Positions 1-5,949 of a DNA stretch of 13,514 nt are shown here, one piece after another (the stretch's first letter is position 1; each line of letters begins with the position of its first letter). This DNA comes from Flavobacterium psychrophilum. GTDB lineage: Bacteria; Bacteroidota; Bacteroidia; Flavobacteriales; Flavobacteriaceae. The notes under the pieces were generated by a model. The model was given only the letters and a program-made list of their open reading frames with translations, ran no database searches and was not told the DNA's origin. Location: NCBI GenBank assembly GCA_945869365.1, contig CAMBOW010000053.1, positions 1 through 13,514 on the forward strand. The letters are read 5' to 3'. The position numbers were made by a program, and so were the translations under genes.

Positions 1-2
1 TA

Positions 3-29
3 ATTACTAATCACTGATTACTAATCACT
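3..29. repeat. Short tandem repeat upstream of 5S rRNA
   Basis: The 13-mer attactaatcact occurs at 3-15 and again at 17-29, a period of 14. It lies just before the 5S rRNA, so it is probably part of the 23S-5S spacer. The 23S gene itself would lie left of the window. No function is assigned. Confidence 0.6.
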
Positions 30-37
30 TAAAATTT

Positions 38-144
<107 letters not shown>

Positions 145-152
145 TTTTATGG

Positions 153-180
153 AAAGCCTGTCTGAAAAGACAGGCTTTCT
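153..180 (+). terminator. Terminator hairpin after the rRNA operon
   Basis: A perfect 11-bp stem (153-163 with 168-178, AAAGCCTGTCT and its complement) closes a GAAA tetraloop, followed by a T-rich stretch. A run of seven T (142-148) precedes it. This fits an intrinsic terminator of the rRNA operon. Confidence 0.8.
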
Positions 181-192
181 TATTTTATACCT

Positions 193-209
193 GAAGCCCA
201 CTGGGCTTC
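193..209. other. Small hairpin, no T-run
   Basis: GAAGCCC (193-199) and GGGCTTC (203-209) form a perfect 7-bp stem with a 3-nt loop. No T-tract follows, so it is not a convincing terminator. It lies between two better hairpins downstream of 5S rRNA. Its function is unknown. Confidence 0.4.
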
Positions 210-227
210 CTCCTCTTACTATCAAAT

Positions 228-243
228 GCCGCCTTTTTTTATG
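228..243 (+). repeat. Second copy of the 5S 3' end plus T-run
   Basis: Bases 228-243 match the 3' end of 5S rRNA and its T-run (136-151) at 15 of 16 positions, and again a GAAA-loop hairpin follows. The rest of a 5S gene is not present. It may be a relic of recombination between rRNA operon ends. Confidence 0.5.
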
Positions 244-275
244 AAAACCCCAATCTGAAAAGATTGGGGTTTTTT
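244..275 (+). terminator. Second terminator hairpin downstream of 5S
   Basis: A perfect 13-bp stem (244-256 with 261-273, core CCCCAATCT) with a GAAA loop runs into a T-run. The A-run on the left and T-run on the right mean it could also stop leftward transcription. It backs up the hairpin at 153-178. Confidence 0.75.
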
Positions 276-372
276 GTTTTACGTAATAATAATTTTTTAT
301 AGTCATTGAGAGAAGAAATGACGCAGCAATTTGATTGGTTTTTTATGTATTTATTGAATTTCTATTTAACTA

Positions 373-390
373 TTTTGCACTAGTGCAAAA
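373..390. other. 18-bp perfect palindrome
   Basis: TTTTGCACTAGTGCAAAA at 373-390 is its own reverse complement. It lies in an AT-rich stretch (281-398) with no supported gene, between the rRNA terminators and a repeat element. A binding site for a dimeric regulator is possible, but no regulated gene is nearby, so no function is assigned. Confidence 0.5.
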
Positions 391-398
391 ATGAGTAG

Positions 399-551
399 TC
401 TGGATTACTGCGTGATCCAGATTGGGGGGAAGTTGCTCAAAAACCTTTCCATTTTTTTCAAAAAATGAGAAGGTTTTTTTATACCCAAACCCTTCAAGCA
501 AGCTTGGGGTTTGGGCGTAAAAAAAACCTCCCAGCAAAGCTGAAAGGTTGT
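399..551 (-). repeat. Intergenic multi-hairpin repeat, copy A
   Basis: Read on the minus strand from the CCA end of tRNA-Pro(GGG), this segment is a near copy of 5408-5561 and, in its later two thirds, of 5569-5681. It begins with the tRNA terminator hairpin. A long inverted repeat with loop region CAAGCTTGCTTG follows, then an A/T-rich hairpin, the string TTGAGCAACTTCCCC, and a last hairpin at 399-421 (7-bp stem, 9-nt loop). Parts of this stretch read as an open frame, but the frame follows the tRNA and hairpins and is not a believable gene. Confidence 0.85.
519..549 (-). terminator. Terminator of tRNA-Pro(GGG)
   Basis: On the minus strand AACCTTTCAGC (549-539) pairs with GCTGGGAGGTT (535-525) through two G-U pairs, with a 3-nt loop, and eight T follow (526-519). 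It starts three bases after the encoded CCA, so it is the terminator of the tRNA and perhaps of transcripts reading in from mutB. Confidence 0.8.
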
Positions 552-628
552 TGGTCGGGATGACTGGATTCGAACCAGCGACCCCTAGCACCCCATGCTA
601 GTACGCTACCTGGCTGCGCTACATCCCG
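552..628 (-). tRNA. tRNA-Pro, anticodon GGG
   Basis: This tRNA gene is 77 nt including an encoded CCA. The acceptor stem is CGGGATG with CATCCCG, with discriminator A. The D arm is GCGC/GCGT. The anticodon stem CTAGC/GCTAG closes the loop ATGGGGT, giving anticodon GGG. The T arm GCTGG-TTCGAAT-CCAGT is standard. The GGG anticodon and 5'-CGG start identify a proline tRNA reading CCC and CCU. A TATATTTG promoter box lies 12 bases upstream and a hairpin terminator directly downstream. Confidence 0.95.
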
Positions 629-640
629 ATTAATCGGTTG

Positions 641-648
641 CAAATATA
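641..648 (-). promoter_or_regulatory. -7 promoter box for tRNA-Pro(GGG)
   Basis: The minus strand reads TATATTTG here, a full match to the Bacteroidetes TAnnTTTG box, 12 bases before the tRNA 5' end. The same octamer stands 11 bases before tRNA-Pro(TGG). No clear -33 TTTG box is visible at the usual distance. Confidence 0.65.
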
Positions 649-706
649 ATCTCTTTCTTAAAAAATCAGGAAATTTTTGCTCTTTATTTCTGTGAAGAAA
701 AAGGAA

Positions 707-2827
707 TTATTCGGCCAATAAAATTTCTAAAATAGAAATCGCCGCCGCACTAATTTTGGTGCCCGGTCCAAACACGGCAACTGCTCCGGCATCAAACAAG
801 AATTGATAATCTTGTGCCGGAATTACCCCGCCTACAATCACCATAATGTCTTCGCGACCGTAGCGTTTAAGTTCTTCAATTACTTGTGGAACCAAGATTT
901 TGTGCCCCGCTGCCAAAGAGGATACACCCAAAATATGCACGTCATTTTCTACGGCTTGTTTGGCGGCTTCGGCTGGTGTTTGAAACAAAGGACCAATATC
1001 TACATCAAAACCTACATCGGCATAGCCAGTGGCTACTACTTTGGCACCGCGATCGTGTCCGTCTTGTCCCATTTTGGCAATCATAATGCGCGGTCGTCGT
1101 CCTTCCTGAACGGCAAAGGCATCGGCCAGTTTTTTGGCTTTTTCAAAACTGGCATCGTCTTTAATTTCTTTACTATACACGCCACTAAGTGATTTTATTT
1201 GTGCTTTATATCGGCCATACACGCTTTCGAGAGCATCGCTTATTTCCCCCAAGGTAGCTCTAGCACGAGCGGCTTCGATAGCCAGTTCCAGCAGATTTCC
1301 TTCTTCGGTTTGGGCACATTTTGTTAGTTTATTTAGGCAATCGGCTACTTGTTGGGCGTCTCGATTGGCTTTCAATTCGGCCAATTGTTCCAGTTGTTGT
1401 GCCCGTACCTTTTGGTTGTCAACATCTAATATATGCAAGGGATCTTCTTGATCCAAACGGTATTTGTTTACCCCAATGATCAAATCTTGTCCGCTGTCAA
1501 TGCGGGCTTGTTTTCGTGCGGCTGCTTCTTCGATGCGTAATTTAGGTATCCCTTCTTCAATAGCTTTGGTCATGCCGCCCATTGCTTCTACTTCTTCGAT
1601 AAGCGTCCAGGCTTTTTGGGCAATTTCATCGGTGAGTTTTTCGATGTAATAACTGCCACCCCAGGGATCAACCGTATGCGTAATGTGCGTTTCTTCTTGT
1701 AAATAAATTTGTGTATTTCGGGCAATTCGTGCCGAGAAATCGGTAGGCAAGGCAATGGCTTCGTCCAAAGCATTGGTGTGCAAGGATTGCGTTCCACCAA
1801 AGGCCGCAGCGGCAGCTTCAATACACGTACGCGCTACGTTGTTAAACGGATCTTGCTCCGTGAGGCTCCAGCCCGAGGTTTGGCAATGTGTGCGGAGTGC
1901 CAGTGATTTATCGTCTTTGGGTTCAAATTGTTTCACCAATTTTGCCCACAACATACGTCCGGCGCGCAACTTCGCAATTTCCATAAAGTGATTCATGCCA
2001 ATGGCCCAGAAAAAGGACAGGCGCGGCGCAAATTCGTCAATTTTCATTCCGGTAGCTAAGCCGGTTCGGATGTATTCTAATCCATCGGCCAGGGTATAGG
2101 CCAATTCAATATCGGCGGTTGCTCCCGCTTCTTGCATGTGGTAACCCGAAATTGAAATCGAATTGAATTTGGGCATCTTTTGGCTGCTGTATTCAAAAAT
2201 AGAGGCGATGATTTTCATCGATGGAGCAGGCGGATAAATATAGGTATTGCGCACCATAAATTCCTTCAAGATGTCATTCTGAATCGTGCCCGAAAGCTGT
2301 TCGGGAGACACACCTTGCTCTTCGGCAGACACAATATAAAAGGCCATAATGGGTAAAACGGCGCCATTCATAGTCATCGAAACCGACATTTCATCCAATG
2401 GAATTTGATCAAACAAGATTTTCATGTCTTCAACCGAATCAATGGCTACCCCCGCTTTTCCTACATCGCCTTGCACGCGTTCGTGATCGGAATCGTAGCC
2501 GCGGTGCGTGGCCAAATCAAAGGCAACGGATAGTCCTTTTTGTCCGGCTGCCAAATTGCGTCGGTAAAAAGCGTTGCTTTCCTCGGCAGTAGAAAATCCA
2601 GCATATTGGCGAATGGTCCAAGGACGGCGCACATACATGGTGGCATAGGGTCCGCGTAAATTGGGCGCAAATCCGGCGCCAAAACCCAGGTGTTCCAGAG
2701 ACTCAATGTCTTTCGCGGTATAGGTTTGTTGCAAATCAATGCCTTCGGCTGTATGGAAAACGCTAGTTGAATCTAGGGTCAGGCCTGTTTTGGGAACTTG
2801 CAAATGCTGTAAATCTTTCCTTTTCAT
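707..2827 (-). CDS. mutB: Methylmalonyl-CoA mutase, large catalytic subunit
   Basis: This 706-aa protein is the adenosylcobalamin-dependent subunit that interconverts (R)-methylmalonyl-CoA and succinyl-CoA, linking propionyl-CoA breakdown to the TCA cycle in the cytoplasm. The N-terminal substrate-binding barrel spans about residues 40-560. It carries Tyr75 in RQYAGFST and His230 in [11 protein letters not shown], the counterparts of Tyr89 and His244 in the Propionibacterium enzyme as I remember it. The C-terminal B12 domain (about 578-702) has the base-off motif DGHDRG at 589-594, with His591 as the cobalt ligand. Length and motifs are complete. It follows mutA after 12 bp and is last in the udk-divIC-mutA-mutB run. 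No hairpin terminator is seen between its stop and the tRNA-Pro(GGG) gene. The large Flavobacteria-like identity leaves little doubt. Confidence 0.97.
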   Translation of the reverse strand: MKRKDLQHLQVPKTGLTLDSTSVFHTAEGIDLQQTYTAKDIESLEHLGFGAGFAPNLRGPYATMYVRRPWTIRQYAGFSTAEESNAFYRRNLAAGQKGLSVAFDLATHRGYDSDHERVQGDVGKAGVAIDSVEDMKILFDQIPLDEMSVSMTMNGAVLPIMAFYIVSAEEQGVSPEQLSGTIQNDILKEFMVRNTYIYPPAPSMKIIASIFEYSSQKMPKFNSISISGYHMQEAGATADIELAYTLADGLEYIRTGLATGMKIDEFAPRLSFFWAIGMNHFMEIAKLRAGRMLWAKLVKQFEPKDDKSLALRTHCQTSGWSLTEQDPFNNVARTCIEAAAAAFGGTQSLHTNALDEAIALPTDFSARIARNTQIYLQEETHITHTVDPWGGSYYIEKLTDEIAQKAWTLIEEVEAMGGMTKAIEEGIPKLRIEEAAARKQARIDSGQDLIIGVNKYRLDQEDPLHILDVDNQKVRAQQLEQLAELKANRDAQQVADCLNKLTKCAQTEEGNLLELAIEAARARATLGEISDALESVYGRYKAQIKSLSGVYSKEIKDDASFEKAKKLADAFAVQEGRRPRIMIAKMGQDGHDRGAKVVATGYADVGFDVDIGPLFQTPAEAAKQAVENDVHILGVSSLAAGHKILVPQVIEELKRYGREDIMVIVGGVIPAQDYQFLFDAGAVAVFGPGTKISAAAISILEILLAE

Positions 2828-2839
2828 CTTTCTTGTTCG

Positions 2840-4198
2840 TTAAGATTCCGTTTGCAAACGTTCTTGTTCTACTTTTTCGGCCAATCGTTTTTCAAGGATA
2901 GGCGTAATCAGTGTTTTTCTTCCTTTTATTTTCACAAATGGAAACAATTCCAAGTCGTGTTTCATTCGATCGGCTTTATTGGGGTGCTTGTTGGTGCCCA
3001 ATAAAACGGTTTTTCCGTCGTCAAATAAGGCCTGCTCTTTGGCGGCGCTTTCTTGAATTTTACGGGTAATTAAACCGTCTTTGAGTTGTTGTAAAAATCC
3101 GCCATTTGCTTCCAATTCTTGAAACAAAGCCAAGGCTTTTTCGGCCAATTGTTGGGTGAGGCTCTCAATGTAATAACTGCCATCGGCCGGATTATCTACT
3201 TTGTTAAAGTAACTTTCGTGTTTCAGGATTAGCAATTGATTTCGCGCAATGCGATCGCCAAATTCGTTGTCTTTGTGGTACAAGGCATCATAGGGCATAT
3301 TGATTATGGTATCGGCGCCGCCCAATATGGCACTCATGCATTCGGTGGTGCTGCGCAACATATTCACATTATAATCGTAGATGGTTTTGTTTCGTTTGGA
3401 GGGAGACACCACGATATGACAGGGATGGTGGTGATTGTATTCTTTGGCTATTAGATTAAAAAGACTACGAAAAGCACGTAGTTTGGCTATTTCAAAAAAG
3501 TAATTGCTGCCCACTGCCCACCGAAAAACCAGCGGTTGATCACAACCAAAACGGTTCAAGTATTCGTTGGCATGACCCAAACTATAAGCAATTTGTTGCA
3601 CCATCGTAGCCCCTGCATTTTGATATAATGCTGCATCTATACTTAAATAACTACCTGTAAACTGAGCTTCTTGTGCTTTGATTGCCTCAAAATTGTCGGC
3701 TGATCCGGTGTGCCAATTTCCCTCTCGCGCAAAATAGCCAATAGGGTCATTATTAACCGAAATTTGTCCCGAAAATGATTGGGTGAACTGATGAATTTTG
3801 TGATTGAAATCGGTGTTTAAAAAGCCCAATTTTATGTGAATTGGAACGCCTAATTGAGCAACACTGTTCAATAATTGAAGTACATCGATTGCCTCGTCAT
3901 CAATTTGAAAGTGCAAGGATTCTGCACCACGAGCTACCGTGTCTATGGCTCGAGCAATGCTTTTATCAAGGTCAAACACAAAAATGGCTTGCCCAATTTT
4001 GCAAGCCGATGCCTGGCTAGAACTAAGTGGTTGGATAGTATCTAAGTCGCGTTGGTAAAACGGTTTTACGCGAATGCAATCTGGGGAATCCCAAACCACG
4101 GTATCATTGTATTCGGCTCCTTTGAGTTCAAATTGTATTTGTTGCTTCCATTGTTTGGAGGAAACCGGATTAAAATCAGAAAATAAAGGAGTTGACAT
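2840..4198 (-). CDS. mutA: Methylmalonyl-CoA mutase, small subunit
   Basis: This 452-aa protein is the non-catalytic partner of MutB in the heterodimeric mutase. It keeps the barrel signatures, for example NAGATMVQQIAY near 194-205, FFEIAKLRAFR near 234-244 and GDRIARNQ near 314-321. The active-site His of the large subunit ([10 protein letters not shown]) is replaced: the matching stretch reads AALYQNAGAT, with Leu191 at the His position. No cobalamin-binding domain or DxHxxG motif is present, and the protein ends about where that domain would begin. Classical small subunits are over 600 aa, so this one lacks the vestigial C-terminal domain. I believe short forms are usual in Flavobacteria. 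It lies 24 bp after the divIC-like gene and 12 bp before mutB, implying co-expression. Confidence 0.93.
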   Translation of the reverse strand: MSTPLFSDFNPVSSKQWKQQIQFELKGAEYNDTVVWDSPDCIRVKPFYQRDLDTIQPLSSSQASACKIGQAIFVFDLDKSIARAIDTVARGAESLHFQIDDEAIDVLQLLNSVAQLGVPIHIKLGFLNTDFNHKIHQFTQSFSGQISVNNDPIGYFAREGNWHTGSADNFEAIKAQEAQFTGSYLSIDAALYQNAGATMVQQIAYSLGHANEYLNRFGCDQPLVFRWAVGSNYFFEIAKLRAFRSLFNLIAKEYNHHHPCHIVVSPSKRNKTIYDYNVNMLRSTTECMSAILGGADTIINMPYDALYHKDNEFGDRIARNQLLILKHESYFNKVDNPADGSYYIESLTQQLAEKALALFQELEANGGFLQQLKDGLITRKIQESAAKEQALFDDGKTVLLGTNKHPNKADRMKHDLELFPFVKIKGRKTLITPILEKRLAEKVEQERLQTES

Positions 4199-4222
4199 GT
4201 ATGGGTAGAAATTGAATATTGA

Positions 4223-4558
4223 TTAGGGTTTAGTTCCAGAAGAATCCAAATCGATTAAATAAATGTCTTCGTTTTGTTTTTTCATAAAGTACTTTTCTCG
4301 AGCATATTTTTCGACTTGGTTGGGATCTTTCAGCGAATTGATGTTCTGCTGATCTTTGCGAATCTCGTCTTGGTAGTATTTTTTATTGGTTTCTAGTTCC
4401 TGAATTTCTTTATCTAATTCGCGGTGTTCCAATTGCGAATAGTTGTCTAAGAATAACATCCACAAACAAAAAAACAGCAAAACCCAAACGTATTTGTTTT
4501 TCAGGTAGGGCAACCATTTATTTGGTTTTCGCTCGATGAGTTCTTCTGTTTGCTCCAT
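4223..4558 (-). CDS. Septum formation initiator, DivIC/FtsB family
   Basis: This 111-aa bitopic membrane protein belongs to the DivIC/FtsB family. These proteins form a complex with FtsL and FtsQ-like proteins in the divisome and help activate septal wall synthesis. A short cytoplasmic N-terminus is followed by one membrane segment (about residues 22-38, rich in V, L, F and W). A coiled coil follows at about 41-75, then the family's EKYAREKYFMKK stretch at 83-94, which corresponds to the conserved segment after the coil. It lies 9 bp after udk and 24 bp before mutA, so it is probably translated from the same message. Assignment to DivIC or FtsB proper cannot be made from sequence alone, so no symbol is given. 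Confidence 0.88.
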   Translation of the reverse strand: MEQTEELIERKPNKWLPYLKNKYVWVLLFFCLWMLFLDNYSQLEHRELDKEIQELETNKKYYQDEIRKDQQNINSLKDPNQVEKYAREKYFMKKQNEDIYLIDLDSSGTKP

Positions 4559-4567
4559 TTTTTTGAT

Positions 4568-5176
4568 TTAAACTAATCGTTGGTTGATCACGGCGCGCAC
4601 CACGTCAATGGCTACCGTATTGTATTTGTCATTTGGAATAATAATATCTGCGAAGGCTTTGGTGGGCTCAATAAACTGCTGGTGCATCGGTTTTAATGTC
4701 GTTTGATAACGCGAAAGCACTTCGTCCATGTCACGGCCTCGCTCGGCTATATCGCGCTTGAGTCGACGGATTAACCGCTCGTCTGAATCAGCATGAACAA
4801 AGATTTTTATGTCAAATAAGTCCCTTAATTCGGGGTGTATTAGGATTAAAATTCCTTCCACTATCATCACTTTTCTCGGATGTGTAAGTACGGTGTCGTC
4901 GGTGCGGTTGTGAATAACAAATGAATATACCGGTTGCTCAATGTTATTTCCTGCTTTCAACTCCTTGAGCTGTTGCACCAATAAATTAAAATCGATAGCT
5001 CTAGGATGATCAAAGTTAATGAGGGAACGTTCCTCATAGGACATGCTGTTGTTGGCTTTGTAATAGGAATCTTGCGAGATGATGCCCACTTCAGTATGGG
5101 GTAATTCATTCATGATTTGATGTACTACCGTGGTTTTTCCGCTACCCGTTCCTCCCGCAATTCCGATGATAAGCAT
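4568..5176 (-). CDS. udk: Uridine kinase
   Basis: This 202-aa cytoplasmic kinase phosphorylates uridine and cytidine to UMP and CMP in pyrimidine salvage. The Walker A loop GGTGSGKTT is at 8-16 and the family motif DSYYK at 36-40, whose Asp is the expected catalytic base. NFDHPRAID (54-62), VEGILIL (106-112) and the Arg-rich lid RLIRRLKRDIAERGRD (134-149) follow. Its length is close to the roughly 210 aa usual for bacterial Udk. It is the first gene of the minus-strand run and has a TATTTTTG promoter box 26 bases before its ATG. The pairing with a divisome gene and the mutase genes suggests conserved order rather than shared function. Confidence 0.95.
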   Translation of the reverse strand: MLIIGIAGGTGSGKTTVVHQIMNELPHTEVGIISQDSYYKANNSMSYEERSLINFDHPRAIDFNLLVQQLKELKAGNNIEQPVYSFVIHNRTDDTVLTHPRKVMIVEGILILIHPELRDLFDIKIFVHADSDERLIRRLKRDIAERGRDMDEVLSRYQTTLKPMHQQFIEPTKAFADIIIPNDKYNTVAIDVVRAVINQRLV

Positions 5177-5202
5177 GTAAAGTTGATTTAAAATTTGCTA
5201 TA

Positions 5203-5210
5203 CAAAAATA
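5203..5210 (-). promoter_or_regulatory. -7 promoter box for the udk-divIC-mutA-mutB operon
   Basis: The minus strand reads TATTTTTG, matching TAnnTTTG, with 26 bases between the box and the udk ATG. Transcription would start about 20 bases before udk. No clear -33 box is seen. No cobalamin riboswitch-like structure is visible in the short leader, although the operon encodes a B12 enzyme. Confidence 0.6.
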
Positions 5211-5310
5211 GAAATTTAATTGAGCCCACCATTGCTTGCTCGGTCTTTTTACAACCGCAACTATTCGCAATTATAATCTTGTTTTTGTTAGGACAACTCA
5301 ATATTAGTGC

Positions 5311-5318
5311 TATATTTG
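5311..5318 (+). promoter_or_regulatory. -7 promoter box for tRNA-Pro(TGG)
   Basis: TATATTTG matches TAnnTTTG and lies 11 bases before the tRNA 5' end. A TTTG at 5284-5287 could be the -33 element, although its 23-base spacing is a little long. Confidence 0.7.
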
Positions 5319-5329
5319 CACACGCTTTT

Positions 5330-5407
5330 CGGGGTGTAGCGTAGCCCGGTTATCGCGCCTGCTTTGGGAGCAGGAGGCCGCAGGTTCGAATCCTGCCACC
5401 CCGACCA
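5330..5407 (+). tRNA. tRNA-Pro, anticodon TGG
   Basis: This tRNA gene is 78 nt with CCA encoded at 5405-5407. The acceptor stem is CGGGGTG with CACCCCG, with discriminator A. The anticodon stem CCTGC/GCAGG closes loop TTTGGGA, giving anticodon TGG. The T arm GCAGG-TTCGAAT-CCTGC is standard. It reads CCA and CCG (and, with modification, other Pro codons). Together with the GGG gene at 552-628 the window holds two different proline tRNAs in opposite orientations, each followed by a copy of the same repeat. Confidence 0.97.
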
Positions 5408-5409
5408 AA

Positions 5410-5440
5410 AACCTTTCAGCGTAGCTGGAAGGTTTTTTTT
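5410..5440 (+). terminator. Terminator of tRNA-Pro(TGG)
   Basis: AACCTTTCAGC (5410-5420) pairs with GCTGGAAGGTT (5424-5434) with one G-U pair and a 3-nt loop, running into eight T (5433-5440). The loop differs from the copy-A terminator while the stem is kept. Confidence 0.85.
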
Positions 5441-5488
5441 ATGCCCAAACCCCAAGCTTGCTTGAAGGGTTTGGGCATAAAAAAAACC
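5431..5488. repeat. Perfect 22-bp inverted repeat inside copy B
   Basis: Bases 5431-5452 are the exact reverse complement of 5467-5488. The arms consist of GG, eight T and ATGCCCAAACCC. CAAG (5453-5456) and CTTG (5461-5464) extend the stem past a 2-nt bulge. With T-runs on both strands it can act as a terminator in either direction. Copy A keeps the structure with small changes. Confidence 0.85.
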
Positions 5489-5568
5489 CCTTATTTTTTG
5501 AAAAAAAATGGAAAGGTTTTTGAGCAACTTCCCCCTAACAGGATCACGAAGTAATCCTGTTTTCTATA

Positions 5569-5681
5569 ACCCCAAGCTAGCTTGGTAGGTTTGGGCATAA
5601 AAAAAACCTCCTCATTTTTTGAAAAAAAATGGAAAGGTTTTTGAGCAACATCCCCTCAAACAGGATCACGGAGTAATCCTG
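5569..5681 (+). repeat. Intergenic multi-hairpin repeat, copy C
   Basis: This third copy starts inside the long inverted repeat (ACCCCAAGCTAGCTTGG) and so lacks the tRNA terminator and the left arm. It keeps the right arm, the A/T-rich hairpin, TTGAGCAAC and the last hairpin CAGGAT (5661-5666) with ATCCTG (5676-5681). It is in direct tandem with copy B after a 7-bp gap. It is not attached to a tRNA. Confidence 0.85.
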
Positions 5682-5703
5682 CCACAGCTGTTCTTTACCA
5701 CCC

Positions 5704-5730
5704 TCGAATTTTGTCGCAGACGAAATTCGA
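5704..5730. other. 12-bp hairpin in the tRNA-trxB intergenic region
   Basis: TCGAATTTTGTC (5704-5715) pairs with GACGAAATTCGA (5719-5730), with one G-U pair and loop GCA. There is no T-run, so it is not a terminator. It lies between repeat copy C and trxB, in a stretch (5682-5919) where I see no believable gene. Confidence 0.6.
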
Positions 5731-5805
5731 TTCAAAGTGAGCAAAGCGAACTTTAGCTGTCAGCTCTCAGCTTTTTCTCAAATCAAATTCAATTATACAA
5801 ATCAA

Positions 5806-5824
5806 TCTTCGCGTCTTTGCGAGA
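5806..5824. repeat. Probable dispersed intergenic motif (TCTCGCAAAGACGCGAAGA)
   Basis: The reverse complement of this stretch reads TCTCGCAAAGACGCGAAGA. From memory, closely similar strings recur between genes in Flavobacteria genomes, but only one copy is in this window, so this is recognition rather than measurement. The ends can pair weakly (TCGC/GCGA). Confidence 0.35.
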
Positions 5825-5831
5825 AATCCAA

Positions 5832-5847
5832 TCCCGAAACTTCGGGA
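5832..5847. other. Small hairpin TCCCGAA-AC-TTCGGGA
   Basis: A perfect 7-bp inverted repeat with a 2-nt spacer, about 70 bases before the trxB promoter box. No T-run follows. Its function is unknown. It may be another dispersed palindrome of this genome. Confidence 0.45.
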
Positions 5848-5919
5848 CAAAAATTAAAAATCCCAAATCGCCAATCAAATTGTTCATAACTCCTATTTCC
5901 ACTTTTAAACGGAATGCCT

Positions 5920-5927
5920 TACCTTTG
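5920..5927 (+). promoter_or_regulatory. -7 promoter box for trxB
   Basis: TACCTTTG matches TAnnTTTG, 22 bases before the trxB ATG. Transcription would start about 15 bases before the gene. Confidence 0.65.
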
Positions 5928-5949
5928 AGCTTCTTTAAAAATCACGAGT

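Larger units (their letters stand above)
5408..5561 (+). repeat. Intergenic multi-hairpin repeat, copy B
   Basis: This copy begins right after the tRNA-Pro(TGG) CCA and matches copy A (399-551) in inverted orientation. It holds, in order, the tRNA terminator hairpin, a perfect 22-bp inverted repeat, an A/T-rich hairpin (5482 to about 5522), TTGAGCAACTTCCCC, and a last hairpin. That hairpin pairs AACAGGAT (5537-5544) with ATCCTGTT (5554-5561) over a 9-nt loop. An open frame on the opposite strand is the well-known spurious antisense reading of a proline tRNA. Confidence 0.85.

Noticed and set aside
370..591. 73-aa minus-strand frame containing GVAGSNPVIPT
   Set aside because: It reads through tRNA-Pro(GGG), its terminator and repeat copy A. 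The coding look comes from repeat similarity to the other copies.
5176..5330. Possible cobalamin riboswitch before the udk-mut operon
   Set aside because: The leader from the promoter box to udk is only about 26 bases and no B12-box-like sequence is seen in 5177-5329.
5288..5527. 79-aa minus-strand frame with GWQDSNLRPPAPKAGAI
   Set aside because: It is the antisense reading of tRNA-Pro(TGG) and the repeat. This peptide string is a familiar spurious annotation.
399..5681. CRISPR array or insertion sequence
   Set aside because: The three repeats are long, in unequal positions and without regular spacers. No transposase frame, terminal repeats with target duplication or cas genes are present.
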